Shown: one piece after another, positions 24,873-33,385 of the stretch
Layout of the letters: every line of letters starts with the position of its first letter
How positions within the stretch are numbered: the first letter of the stretch is position 1
Source: an uncultured Eubacterium sp.
GTDB taxonomy: Bacteria > Bacillota > Clostridia > Lachnospirales > Lachnospiraceae
Direction of reading: 5' to 3'
Assembly: GCA_947088865.1 (NCBI GenBank)
Contig: CAMUHY010000006.1
Location: 1 to 64,000 of the forward strand
Length of the DNA stretch: 64,000 nucleotides
Made by a program: the position numbers and the translations under genes
The notes under the pieces: generated by a model
Told to the model about the DNA's origin: nothing
Database searches by the model: none
Seen by the model: only the letters and a program-made list of their open reading frames with translations

Positions 24873-26225
24873 TCAATTTGCTTCGGTCACAATTAACCGT
24901 TTTTTTCCTGTATGGATATCAGGCAAAATCTCATCAACAAACCGCACATAAAACTGTACATAAGAAAGTTTTTTCTCCTCTAAAATTTGTTTCATTTGTT
25001 GTAATATTTCCTTTTTTATTTTACTTTGTGAAGCTGTTTTAGAAACTTCTGCAAGCATCTCAAAAGAGTCTTTTCCAATCTGTAAAAATTGATAATCTTT
25101 TAGCCCTTCAACACAAAATCCTTCAATTGCTAATGGATGTAGAAATTCACTATTTCCATTTCCGTTGTCAAACCACAAAATATCTTCATTTCTTCCAAGC
25201 AATCCTACTGCCCTTGTAAATGGATATGTACTAGTCTGGTCTGCTTTTTGTAAAGTTAGGCTATCTGTAAGACGATAGCGAATTAATGGCTGTGCAAAAT
25301 TATAAAGACAGGTCAAATACATATCGCCTTTATATACTTCAATTACATTCATATCATCAAATAAAATCATTCCTTCTTTTGGATTGCTCTCCACGCCAAG
25401 CGCAAGCGATTCACTTGCTCCATAAAAATTGATTACTTCCGCGCAAAAAACAGTTTCTAAATACTGTCTCAAACTTGCTCCAAGCGGTTCGCCGCAAGAA
25501 ATCACACGAAAAATATCCAACCGAATATCGCCTTTTTCGACAAGCTCTCCAAGTATCTTGACAGCAGACGGATAGCCAATAATTACATTGGGACGAAATT
25601 CCTTAATTTGTCGAATCCACTCAACAAGAGGAGTTTTAATATCCAAATATAAAGAATGCGCATGGATTCCATCAATACCGTCTCCCACTGCCATTGCTCC
25701 GCCATAGCGTCCATCTGTGGCAGCAATATAGACAATACGCGCGCCTTTTAAAAGCAATTTTAATATTTGCGGCATAGACATATTCCAGAGGGCAGCGCGG
25801 ATAATGCCTAACAACATCGTATTCCATGCGCTTTCATCATATATAAAATAACCAGGTTTACCTGTACTGCCTGACGAATGGACTACATGATATTTTCCTT
25901 TAAATGGTCTGCGGTCTGTCTTTTCCTGCAAATCAAAACGACGAAGCTCCTCTTGCTTTAAATCGGAAACGGTAACAATCGCATCAAAATTTTTTAAAAG
26001 CTGTGTTTTATCAATCGTAGGGAATAAAGAAAGCGGCGTATTGGCAATATTTTCTTGATTAATTCCTGCCTTTTTAAACATTTCATGATAATATGCAGAA
26101 TGATTATAGGAATATCTAAGTATTTCACGCAGTTTTCTTTCTTGCAATTCTCTGATTTGAGCAGGCGTTTTTTTCGTATTATTTTTTATTTTATATAGTT
26201 TATATAATAATTTTAAATAATTCAT
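24873..26225 (-). CDS. PaaK-like adenylate-forming enzyme (phenylacetate-CoA ligase family)
   Basis: The 450-aa protein has the family's ATP motif VVHSSGSTGKPGYFIYDES (about residue 122) and the second adenylation region FYGASESLALGVES, then LTCLYNFAQPLIRYRLTDSL and GRNEDILWF. Its length matches the phenylacetate-CoA ligase/CapK-like group, which activates carboxylic acids as adenylates and often transfers them to CoA or another acceptor. It lies between a lipoprotein hydrolase and an ABC ATPase on the same strand (gaps about 100 bp). Substrate unknown. Ribosome site GAAGGA. Confidence 0.8.
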   Translation of the reverse strand: MNYLKLLYKLYKIKNNTKKTPAQIRELQERKLREILRYSYNHSAYYHEMFKKAGINQENIANTPLSLFPTIDKTQLLKNFDAIVTVSDLKQEELRRFDLQEKTDRRPFKGKYHVVHSSGSTGKPGYFIYDESAWNTMLLGIIRAALWNMSMPQILKLLLKGARIVYIAATDGRYGGAMAVGDGIDGIHAHSLYLDIKTPLVEWIRQIKEFRPNVIIGYPSAVKILGELVEKGDIRLDIFRVISCGEPLGASLRQYLETVFCAEVINFYGASESLALGVESNPKEGMILFDDMNVIEVYKGDMYLTCLYNFAQPLIRYRLTDSLTLQKADQTSTYPFTRAVGLLGRNEDILWFDNGNGNSEFLHPLAIEGFCVEGLKDYQFLQIGKDSFEMLAEVSKTASQSKIKKEILQQMKQILEEKKLSYVQFYVRFVDEILPDIHTGKKRLIVTEAN

Positions 26226-26323
26226 AATATTTTTTCCTTCTTTTCGTGTTATTGGGTGCGGTAAAAAAATAAAAATTTGTAATAAATATTATCTAATTTT
26301 TCAACTACACCAATTAGTCTTTT

Positions 26324-27418
26324 CTATTTTAAATAAAACAGATACTGTTTTTGATAATCTTCCCGATGGTAATAATGTACTTCACCTGTGCTTTGATTAA
26401 ATACAATACTCCATTCTGTTGACTCAAATTCGCCAAAATTTTTTTTACTGACACGATTTAAAGCATCGCGAACATGCTCCATATTCATTGTTTTATTATC
26501 TGATAGGCATTCTATTAAAATATCATAACGTTGATGGGATTGTTGCGTGCCAATACCATTTTTTTCACCTTCTGCAAGATAAAAATTAGTAACAACAGGT
26601 GTTTGTGTCACAATCATTTCATTGTTGATATACTCTACAACCACACTGTTGCCATTTGTATCAGCCAACGCTAAATGCATCATATATCCCATTGAAGCGT
26701 GCATATCATATTGTTTTAGCAACCCAACGGCTTCCTCAACATTTGCCGCCTTATCAAGAAGTAATCGAATTGCTGTTGTTGTCGTAATATCTGGTTTATC
26801 TGTGTTTTGTGAAATCGTTGCCGAATCCTGAATCATATTGACAGAAACAACAAGACCTTTTTCATTCATGCCATCAAGAGGTGCATACAGACAACAAAGC
26901 GCTTGCATTTGGTCTGGAATATCTGATAATGAAATACCACTCATAGAAATAAAATCCATATTTACTGTTGAAATGGAAGCATATCCATTGATAGGTTTGG
27001 ATTGTACAATCATGGCATTGCATGTATTCCAGTCAAAATTTCTGCCAAACAGTACATTGCCTTTTTCATCTTTTACTGAAATCGTACTGCATCCAAAAGG
27101 CATCCCCTCAAAATTAATTGTATTTGTGCCAGATAACATATTTTGTGTTAAAAATTGGGCTACCTGCGCATCCGATGTGGCACCGCCATTTGCAAGAAAT
27201 CTATCAAAACCATAATCCCCTTCATATTTCACACCAGACAACCCTTCTTCAAATTCTATTATTTTCGATGTAAGTATCATTTCATTGTTATACATATCTT
27301 GCTTTTGATTTTCTTGAATTTCTGTATTTATTTCTTTCTTATTTGTATTATTTTGACTGCACCCAACCATCGCAAATATAAATATCAATAATAAACTAAT
27401 ACATATCATCCTTTTCAT
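26324..27418 (-). CDS. Lipoprotein Ntn-hydrolase of the choloylglycine hydrolase/penicillin acylase type
   Basis: A lipoprotein signal ends with VGC at Cys20. The catalytic domain begins near Cys110 (PFGCSTISVKDEKGNVLFG) with Arg126 and Asp129 in GRNFDW, the N-terminal-nucleophile pattern of linear amide C-N hydrolases such as bile-salt hydrolase and penicillin V acylase. Other family signs are TVNMDFISMSG, LDGMNEKGLVVSVNM and a late NRVSKKN. Mature members often expose the Cys after cleavage; here about 90 residues lie between the lipid anchor and the Cys, which is unusual. It should hydrolyse amides at the cell surface. Upstream of the PaaK-like gene. Confidence 0.8.
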   Translation of the reverse strand: MKRMICISLLLIFIFAMVGCSQNNTNKKEINTEIQENQKQDMYNNEMILTSKIIEFEEGLSGVKYEGDYGFDRFLANGGATSDAQVAQFLTQNMLSGTNTINFEGMPFGCSTISVKDEKGNVLFGRNFDWNTCNAMIVQSKPINGYASISTVNMDFISMSGISLSDIPDQMQALCCLYAPLDGMNEKGLVVSVNMIQDSATISQNTDKPDITTTTAIRLLLDKAANVEEAVGLLKQYDMHASMGYMMHLALADTNGNSVVVEYINNEMIVTQTPVVTNFYLAEGEKNGIGTQQSHQRYDILIECLSDNKTMNMEHVRDALNRVSKKNFGEFESTEWSIVFNQSTGEVHYYHREDYQKQYLFYLK

Positions 27419-27542
27419 TAAATCCCTCCTCCATCTCCATATTTTTTATATATCTAATTTATCAAGTTACTTTATAGATAACAAATACTTATATTACATA
27501 TTCTACTATGCCTAATAACTATATTTTTTATTATCTTTTGCC

Positions 27543-27590
27543 AAAAAAAACAGCAGCTTTGATAATGTTTTCAAAACTGCTGTTTTTTTC
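27543..27590. terminator. Bidirectional terminator
   Basis: AAAAACAGCAG/CTGCTGTTTTT stem flanked by A and T runs; ends the minus-strand gene 27724-28590. The rest of 27419-27723 is AT-rich with no gene seen. Confidence 0.85.
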
Positions 27591-27723
27591 TATAAAATTT
27601 TTCATTATTATAATTATATAATATATAGCTATATAATACTGCTTACTTATAATCTTATTGCAACTGTGTGGCATTTTAAATATAAAATATATTTTTTATA
27701 TAAATTCTATATATTATTCCCTA

Positions 27724-28590
27724 CTATTTTTTATTAGCATAATAATCCCAAATGCCATTAAGCGTATTTCTTTCAAACGATGAAAGCTCTAAATTTAAAC
27801 GAAAATGATTCAAACTTCCTGTTTTATTCTTTAAAAGCTCGCTGTTTTCCTCATTGATTGCCGATATAAACGCACGATAAGCTTGTTTTTTTATACCTGT
27901 ATTTTGATTTTGTGTTGTAGGAGCTTTCATTTCTTTCCCGCTAGAATGATATGTTATCTGTACTTTAAAATCTTTTAATTCACTCCAAATTTGCGTTGAT
28001 GTTGCCATAAACTGACTATGTGTTTTATAAGCTTTATCCAACATTTCTAATTCTTTTTCTTTTGTCAATTCTTGTGTGCTTCCATCTTCTGCAACATAAT
28101 ATTCTTTTTGTCTATCCGATGCTGCATATTTTTCTTCAATGCGGTCTTTCATCAACTGATATGTTGACGCCATTTTATTTACATAACTATCAAAGGTATC
28201 ACTCCTTGTTCCTTCTTCTTTTTCAAATCTTGCTTTCAATGCATCAACACTTTTTTGCAAGTAATCTCTTGTAACAAAATCATCGGAGACCGAACCTCCT
28301 CCTAATTCCGACATAATCTTTTCAAAATCATTCATTATACCAGAATAACCTGAACTTAAAGAAGGCAAATTTTTGATATCTGCCAACTTCTGCGTTTTTA
28401 TTGCAGACATCTTTTCTTTCAAAGCACGACGACCTTCTTCCGAAATCAATATAGCAGCATCTTGTTGTTGATTTGCAGACGTTTTTTTATTTGTTTGATG
28501 TAAACGCTGTCTTACTGCATTCGTATCTATTTTATATGATGATACCTTTCCCCCATTATTATAATTTGTATAATTATTAAAAGAATACAT
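27724..28590 (-). CDS. Unknown conserved-looking soluble protein
   Basis: The 288-aa protein begins with an Asn/Tyr-rich stretch, then AILISEEGRRALKEKMS (about residue 47), a motif I associate with a group of uncharacterised Firmicutes proteins. It is largely helical, with coiled-coil-like segments near residues 105-200. No signal peptide, no named domain. It is monocistronic, with a strong terminator downstream and a divergent LysR gene upstream. Confidence 0.55.
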   Translation of the reverse strand: MYSFNNYTNYNNGGKVSSYKIDTNAVRQRLHQTNKKTSANQQQDAAILISEEGRRALKEKMSAIKTQKLADIKNLPSLSSGYSGIMNDFEKIMSELGGGSVSDDFVTRDYLQKSVDALKARFEKEEGTRSDTFDSYVNKMASTYQLMKDRIEEKYAASDRQKEYYVAEDGSTQELTKEKELEMLDKAYKTHSQFMATSTQIWSELKDFKVQITYHSSGKEMKAPTTQNQNTGIKKQAYRAFISAINEENSELLKNKTGSLNHFRLNLELSSFERNTLNGIWDYYANKK

Positions 28591-28830
28591 CTATATGTCC
28601 TCCTATTGATAATTTCTAATTTTAAAATCTCTTATTTTTTATGCTTTTATATTAAATCATATCTATTTATCTTATCGACAATTCACATAAACGTTTCATA
28701 TATTTAGCGCCAACTGCCCATTTTAGAACGTAAGATTATCTTATTCTTGCTGATTTTATCCGATAAGTGTATAATAAAACTTATTATTTATTTGTTTCAA
28801 AATGTTACAAATAAAATTCGGGGGGAATTA

Positions 28831-28886
28831 GTGTGAAAAATAAATTTTTCACACCACAATTTGTGTCTGCGCGTTGCTTGACACAA
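28831..28886. promoter_or_regulatory. Two dyads upstream of the LysR gene
   Basis: A perfect 24-bp palindrome GTGTGAAAAAT-AA-ATTTTTCACAC (28831-28854) is followed by TTGTGTC-N12-GACACAA (28861-28886). Both lie in the divergent region between an unknown gene and the LysR gene, where LysR regulators commonly bind. Confidence 0.65.
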
Positions 28887-28927
28887 AGTTGTTTATGCGC
28901 AAAAAGCAGCGCAGAAATGAGGATTTT

Positions 28928-29821
28928 ATGGAATTAAGAGTTTTACAATATTTTCTTGCAGTGACACGAGAACAGAGTATATCAGGAGCTGCTGAATCAT
29001 TACATCTATCTCAGCCAACTCTTTCTAGACAGCTAAAAGAGATGGAAGAAGAACTAGGCAAACAGCTTATGATTCGTGGAAATCGACGGATTACATTAAC
29101 GGAAGAAGGTATGATTTTAAGAAAACGAGCGGAAGAAATCATGGAACTTGTCAAAAAGGCTGAAAATGAAATTTCTTTGTCTGATGATGTAATTGCAGGA
29201 GATATTACGGTTGGCGCTGGTGAAACCGATGGGATTCGCTTTTTAGCAAAAGCGGTAAAAGCCCTTCAAAAAAATTATCCGCTTATTCATCTGCATATTG
29301 TCAGCGGTGATAAAGCTACGGTGACTGAAAATTTAGATAGAGGACTGATTGATTTTGGTCTTATTTTTGGAAGCATTGACACTTCAAAATACGAATATAT
29401 AAAAATGCCTTATAAAGATACTTGGGGCGTTATTATGCGCAACGATGCCCCTCTTGCCGAAAAAGAAAAAATAACTGCTGAGGATTTATTAGATAAGCCT
29501 CTTATTATTTCTCGTCAAGCATTTCACAACTCTGATTTTCGCGAGTTTTTTCCATGCAGTCAAGATAAACTAAATATCGTTGCAACCTATAATCTTTTAT
29601 TTAATGGCTCTATCATGGTTGATGAAGGTCTTGGATATGCCATTAGTTTTGATAAACTTATCAATGTTTCAGGTGACAGTCCTTTATGTTTTCGCCCTCT
29701 TGAACCCAAACTTGAAGCCAGTATGAGTATTATTTGGAAAAAATATCAAATCTTTACAAAAGCAACCGAACGATTTTTAGAAAAATTGCAGGAAATTATT
29801 GAATTTTACCCAATCAAATGA
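28928..29821 (+). CDS. LysR-family transcriptional regulator
   Basis: The 297-aa protein has the LysR N-terminal winged helix-turn-helix (LRVLQYFLAVTREQSISGAA, LHLSQPTLSRQLKEMEEELG) and a C-terminal substrate-binding-type domain (about residues 90-295). The ATG at 28928 is chosen over upstream in-frame starts because GAGGATTTT lies just before it. LysR regulators usually control a divergent or nearby gene; here the divergent gene (27724-28590) is separated by two dyads. Effector unknown. Confidence 0.85.
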   Translation: MELRVLQYFLAVTREQSISGAAESLHLSQPTLSRQLKEMEEELGKQLMIRGNRRITLTEEGMILRKRAEEIMELVKKAENEISLSDDVIAGDITVGAGETDGIRFLAKAVKALQKNYPLIHLHIVSGDKATVTENLDRGLIDFGLIFGSIDTSKYEYIKMPYKDTWGVIMRNDAPLAEKEKITAEDLLDKPLIISRQAFHNSDFREFFPCSQDKLNIVATYNLLFNGSIMVDEGLGYAISFDKLINVSGDSPLCFRPLEPKLEASMSIIWKKYQIFTKATERFLEKLQEIIEFYPIK

Positions 29822-29899
29822 GGGAGGATTTTCTCTGCTTGTGTGCAAAACACATGTTGTATAAACAATATTTTCATCTATATATCCCTGCGCATAAAA

Positions 29900-29930
29900 A
29901 AATGTCATCACATTTGTTGTGATGACATTT
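29900..29930 (-). terminator. Terminator of rpsU
   Basis: AAATGTCATCACA/TGTGATGACATTT, 13-bp perfect stem followed on the minus strand by a T run; 13 bp past the rpsU stop codon. Confidence 0.9.
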
Positions 29931-29942
29931 AAAAGTAACATA

Positions 29943-30119
29943 TTAATTGAATTTACGTTTTCTAGCAGCTTCAGACTTTTTCTTACGTCTAACGCTTGGT
30001 TTTTCGTAATGCTCTCTTTTACGAATTTCCTGCTGAATGCCCGCCTTTGCGCAATTTCTCTTAAATCTTCTCAATGCGCTATCCAGAGATTCATTCTCTT
30101 TAACGATGACATTTGACAT
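29943..30119 (-). CDS. rpsU: Ribosomal protein bS21
   Basis: The 58-aa protein is a full bS21: [20 protein letters not shown], then [20 protein letters not shown] and a basic tail ending in RKRKFN. bS21 helps base pairing of the 16S 3' end with mRNA ribosome sites. A GAAGGGTGG site lies upstream, and a strong hairpin terminator follows, so the gene is monocistronic here. Confidence 0.97.
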   Translation of the reverse strand: MSNVIVKENESLDSALRRFKRNCAKAGIQQEIRKREHYEKPSVRRKKKSEAARKRKFN

Positions 30120-30341
30120 ATCTGCTCATAACCACCCTTCTGTAGCAAATTGTGCTTGGGCAATACGTAATTAGGGTATTAACTAATCGCACAATAGACA
30201 TTATATCATATTATATCCAATAGTCAACCAAAAAATACAAAAAAAAACCAATTTTCCTAATAGCTTAGCCATACAGACAAGTATAAGTCAAATTATTTTC
30301 TATTTTAGATGCTTGTTTGTCCATATTTGTATTTAAAACAC

Positions 30342-30554
30342 TTAATATTCTTTAGAAATATCTGAAATATCATATATTTCCATAAACCTATCAAGGTCTT
30401 CTTTATTGCGAATAAGTACCACTTCTTCAAATTTGCCTGTGTGGATATTTTTAAAACCAGCTATCTGCTCGCCATTACATATACTGCATCGCAATATTGG
30501 CTTAAAATTTTCTTTGTCATATCTTTTCTTTTTTACTGCCTTTTTTCCAAACAT
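30342..30554 (-). CDS. Small conserved cysteine-pair protein
   Basis: The start ATG at 30554 is preceded by GAGGGG; an upstream in-frame start lacks a site. The 70-aa protein reads MFGKKAVKKKRYDKE, LRCSICNGEQIAGFKNIHTG and FEEVVLIRNKEDLDRFM. I recall closely similar short Firmicutes proteins of unknown role with this CSICxGEQVAGFK core; the name is uncertain. The single Cys pair may bind a metal or act in redox chemistry. It is the last gene behind the SPFH operon with a 106-bp gap, so membership in that operon is uncertain. Confidence 0.65.
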   Translation of the reverse strand: MFGKKAVKKKRYDKENFKPILRCSICNGEQIAGFKNIHTGKFEEVVLIRNKEDLDRFMEIYDISDISKEY

Positions 30555-30660
30555 AAAACCCCTCTTTATTTCTTGTTTTATTTTAAATAACAATATAAAA
30601 TTTTTTAATCTACTATCTTATTTTAAATATCAAAGTGACTTACTTGACTACCTTTTATAT

Positions 30661-31356
30661 TTAATGCTCCTTATTTAATTTACATAATCTATTACGTTCT
30701 GTCAATGTGATACTTATTTTTTTACACATTATTTTTATATTTTCTACGTCTGAATTTATAACACATTGTTGCAGTTCATCAACCATAATATGAAGTTCAT
30801 TTTCTATATCAACTAGACAATCATTACTCACAGGGTCACTATACTTAAAAGCTTCACTTAGTTCAAATAAAACTTTTTTTGCTTCTACATTCTCCATTTG
30901 TGCTATTAAAGAATATACTTTTGAACGTAATTCCTGAATACATTGAATATTACTATCGTGTTTTCTATCTTGTCGTTCAATTTCATCTCTTGCAGCATCA
31001 GCCCCTATAACTCCTATAAAAGCAGCGCAAAACATAAAAACAAATACAATAACTACAACCCATATTGGTATATATTGTGCCAGCACAATGGCAATAAGAC
31101 TAAGCAGCAATTGTGTAATCATATAAATGATTCCAATTTTCGCTATTGGAAATCCATAAAATTTACTTTTGACATGAATCCTGCCATAAAAAGCTATTTT
31201 TAACACATATGCCTGTACAGCTACTGAAATCACCCCAAACAAATACGATACCCAAAACACCTTATTTTTAGGTAATGGTATAATAAAAACTATTACAGAA
31301 AATGCTATTATAACAGCTGCTAATGCCGCTAATGCTCTTTTCGAGTTTTTAGTCAT
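30661..31356 (-). CDS. Four-helix membrane protein of the SPFH operon
   Basis: The 231-aa protein has four membrane helices (about residues 7-25, 34-52, 70-90 and 96-117) and a soluble helical C-terminal domain (about 120-231). The ATG at 31356 is 2 bases past the stop of the SPFH gene and the ribosome site AGGAG is inside that gene, so translation is probably coupled. No family is recognised. In Bacillus subtilis the SPFH protein YdjI works with two membrane proteins (YdjG/YdjH); a similar scaffold role is possible but only inferred. Confidence 0.7.
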   Translation of the reverse strand: MTKNSKRALAALAAVIIAFSVIVFIIPLPKNKVFWVSYLFGVISVAVQAYVLKIAFYGRIHVKSKFYGFPIAKIGIIYMITQLLLSLIAIVLAQYIPIWVVVIVFVFMFCAAFIGVIGADAARDEIERQDRKHDSNIQCIQELRSKVYSLIAQMENVEAKKVLFELSEAFKYSDPVSNDCLVDIENELHIMVDELQQCVINSDVENIKIMCKKISITLTERNRLCKLNKEH

Positions 31357-31358
31357 AT

Positions 31359-33134
31359 TTATTCTCCTCTCTTTCTGCCACAATTACTGCAAAAATTTCC
31401 TACAATACCTCTATTTCCACAAGTACAATCCCATACATTTTGCGTTGTCTGTTCTGGTCTTTTTAAACCGCACATATTGCAAAAATTTCCTATAATTCCT
31501 CTATTTCCACAGGTACAATCCCATGTATCCTGCATTTCTGATTCTGTTTTTTTTGAACCGCACATACTGCAAAAATTTCCTACAATGCCTTTATTTCCAC
31601 ATACACAATTCCAAGATTGCTGTATTGTATCGGATACATTTTGTCCCGTTTGCAATAAACTGCCCATAACTGGAGACATTGCATCTTTAGTTATATTAAC
31701 CATGCCGCCCATTGCTCCTAATCCTATTCCTAAACTTGCAATATCGCCGAACACAGAGCCTCCCATATTTTGTGTTCCTCCAGTCAGACCATTTTTCATA
31801 GCCTCCATTCCAACTTGTCGTGCTGTTTCTTGTTGATATGAATAGCCTTTCATCTTCATTTCGGTAGCTTCTGCTTCCGCTTGCATCTTATAGGCTTCTG
31901 CTTGCGCCTGTGCCTTTAATCTCAATGCTTGTGCATCACCTTGTGCTTCAATAATTTTCATTTGTGCCGCTGTCTGTGCCTCAACAGCTTTTCTCTGTTG
32001 CGCTGCTTCTGCCTCACTCTTTCTAATCTGTTCTTGACGAACAAACAAATATTGCTCTGCATATTGTTCTTTCATCTTTCTAAAATTAGGGTCATCATCT
32101 GGAGTCAACACTCTGCTTATAAAAAACTCTGTTATCTCTAAGCCATAATCTAATAAATACACATTTAATTTTTCTTTTAATGCGTTTGAAAGTTCTATGA
32201 TTCTTTCATCAATTTCTAAAATATTAATATTATTTTCCTTAATTGCTTGAGCTAGATAGGACTTCACTTGAGCCATAATCATTGCACGAAAATATCCCTT
32301 TCCGTTTGTTCCAATTAACTGACTCTGATTAAGATTACTTGTTGTACCAACAAGCTTTGTCAACAATTTTCTGGAATTGACAATATGAATATTAAATTCA
32401 CCACTTGCCCCTATCTCAATATATAAACCTGAAGCTGAATCAAATAAACGAACCTTTGAGTCTGTTCCCCATTTAACAGCCATAACTGTGGCAAGATTAA
32501 TATAGTAAATCTCTGAATGAAACGTACTCTCTGTATCCGTTGGCAATGGATATATTCTTTCTAATAATGGTAATTGTTGTGTTTCTAACGTATACCTACC
32601 AGCGCCAAATGTATCTAGTGCTTGACCATTTTTAAAAAATATAGCTTCCTGACTTTCATGGACAATCAACTGCGAACCATAATTAAAATCTTCAACTGGA
32701 TGCTTCCAGACCAATGTATCTGCATCCCCTTCATATTTTATTATGCTAGCCAAGCCATCACGTTTAATTTTTTTGCTCATTACCCTTTCGGTAACACTAT
32801 TTTCATAATCGCACACTGGACATATATATTTTTCTATACCTTTTTGAACAAATAACTGAACACCACATTGAATACATGATATTTCTTCTACTTTTGTCCT
32901 ATCGGTATATAAATTAACAGGTTCCCTGCATACAGGACAAAGTGCTTTATCTCCTTTCGTCTGGTCAAATACAACATTATTGCCGCAATGTTCACATACT
33001 CTACTTGTCAATTTATCTGTTTTTATATTTATTATATTTCCACATACACAATTAATTTTTTTACTTGCAAAAAATCCTGTTTTTCCTTCTGCGAATTTTC
33101 CACAGCTAGGACATTCTATTATAAATTTTGACAT
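31359..33134 (-). CDS. SPFH (band 7)-domain protein with zinc ribbons at both ends
   Basis: The 591-aa protein begins with zinc ribbons (CPSCGK, VCGN, CEHCG, CPVCRE, CIQCG, CPVCDYEN; residues 1-110). An SPFH domain of the YdjI/virion-core type follows (about 125-360; SIIKYEGDADTLVWKHP, SQEAIFFKNGQALDTFGAGR). Then comes a long alpha-helical stretch rich in Ala, Gln and Glu (about 365-440), a Gly-rich part, and three C-terminal zinc ribbons of the form WxCxCGN(K/R)GIxGNFCxxCG. Members form membrane scaffolds and respond to envelope stress. Start ATG 33134 follows GGAGG. Flanked by an RHH protein and a TIR protein gene upstream and a membrane protein downstream. Confidence 0.85.
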   Translation of the reverse strand: MSKFIIECPSCGKFAEGKTGFFASKKINCVCGNIINIKTDKLTSRVCEHCGNNVVFDQTKGDKALCPVCREPVNLYTDRTKVEEISCIQCGVQLFVQKGIEKYICPVCDYENSVTERVMSKKIKRDGLASIIKYEGDADTLVWKHPVEDFNYGSQLIVHESQEAIFFKNGQALDTFGAGRYTLETQQLPLLERIYPLPTDTESTFHSEIYYINLATVMAVKWGTDSKVRLFDSASGLYIEIGASGEFNIHIVNSRKLLTKLVGTTSNLNQSQLIGTNGKGYFRAMIMAQVKSYLAQAIKENNINILEIDERIIELSNALKEKLNVYLLDYGLEITEFFISRVLTPDDDPNFRKMKEQYAEQYLFVRQEQIRKSEAEAAQQRKAVEAQTAAQMKIIEAQGDAQALRLKAQAQAEAYKMQAEAEATEMKMKGYSYQQETARQVGMEAMKNGLTGGTQNMGGSVFGDIASLGIGLGAMGGMVNITKDAMSPVMGSLLQTGQNVSDTIQQSWNCVCGNKGIVGNFCSMCGSKKTESEMQDTWDCTCGNRGIIGNFCNMCGLKRPEQTTQNVWDCTCGNRGIVGNFCSNCGRKRGE

Positions 33135-33158
33135 TATAACAACCTCCATAACCGTATA

Positions 33159-33353
33159 TTACCGTTTTTCAATAATTTCTGTATTCTTAAGTGCATAATC
33201 TAAAAACATTGTAATAATTTCATTTCTTGTTCTGCCAGACTCTCTTGCCACACAATCTATATCTTGTAACATATCTTTTGGAATTCTGGCAGATACAACC
33301 ACAGACTCTTCTTTATATTTTTTTATTTCAATCTTTAATGGTTCTGTCATCAC
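33159..33353 (-). CDS. Ribbon-helix-helix (Arc/CopG) protein, likely operon regulator
   Basis: The 64-aa protein is a compact RHH fold: VVVSARIPKDMLQDIDCVAR and SGRTRNEIITMFLDYALK. Such proteins bind operator DNA as dimers. The GTG start (or the following ATG) has AAGGAG upstream. It lies between the TIR gene (32 bp after it) and the SPFH gene (24 bp before it), so it probably autoregulates the operon. Confidence 0.8.
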   Translation of the reverse strand: MMTEPLKIEIKKYKEESVVVSARIPKDMLQDIDCVARESGRTRNEIITMFLDYALKNTEIIEKR

Positions 33354-33385
33354 ATTATGCTCCTTAATTAAGTTTTATACAAAGA

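Noticed and set aside
28800-28927. An upstream start for the LysR gene at 28874
   Set aside because: That start has no ribosome site and adds a tail not seen in the family; the ATG at 28928 follows GAGGATTTT.
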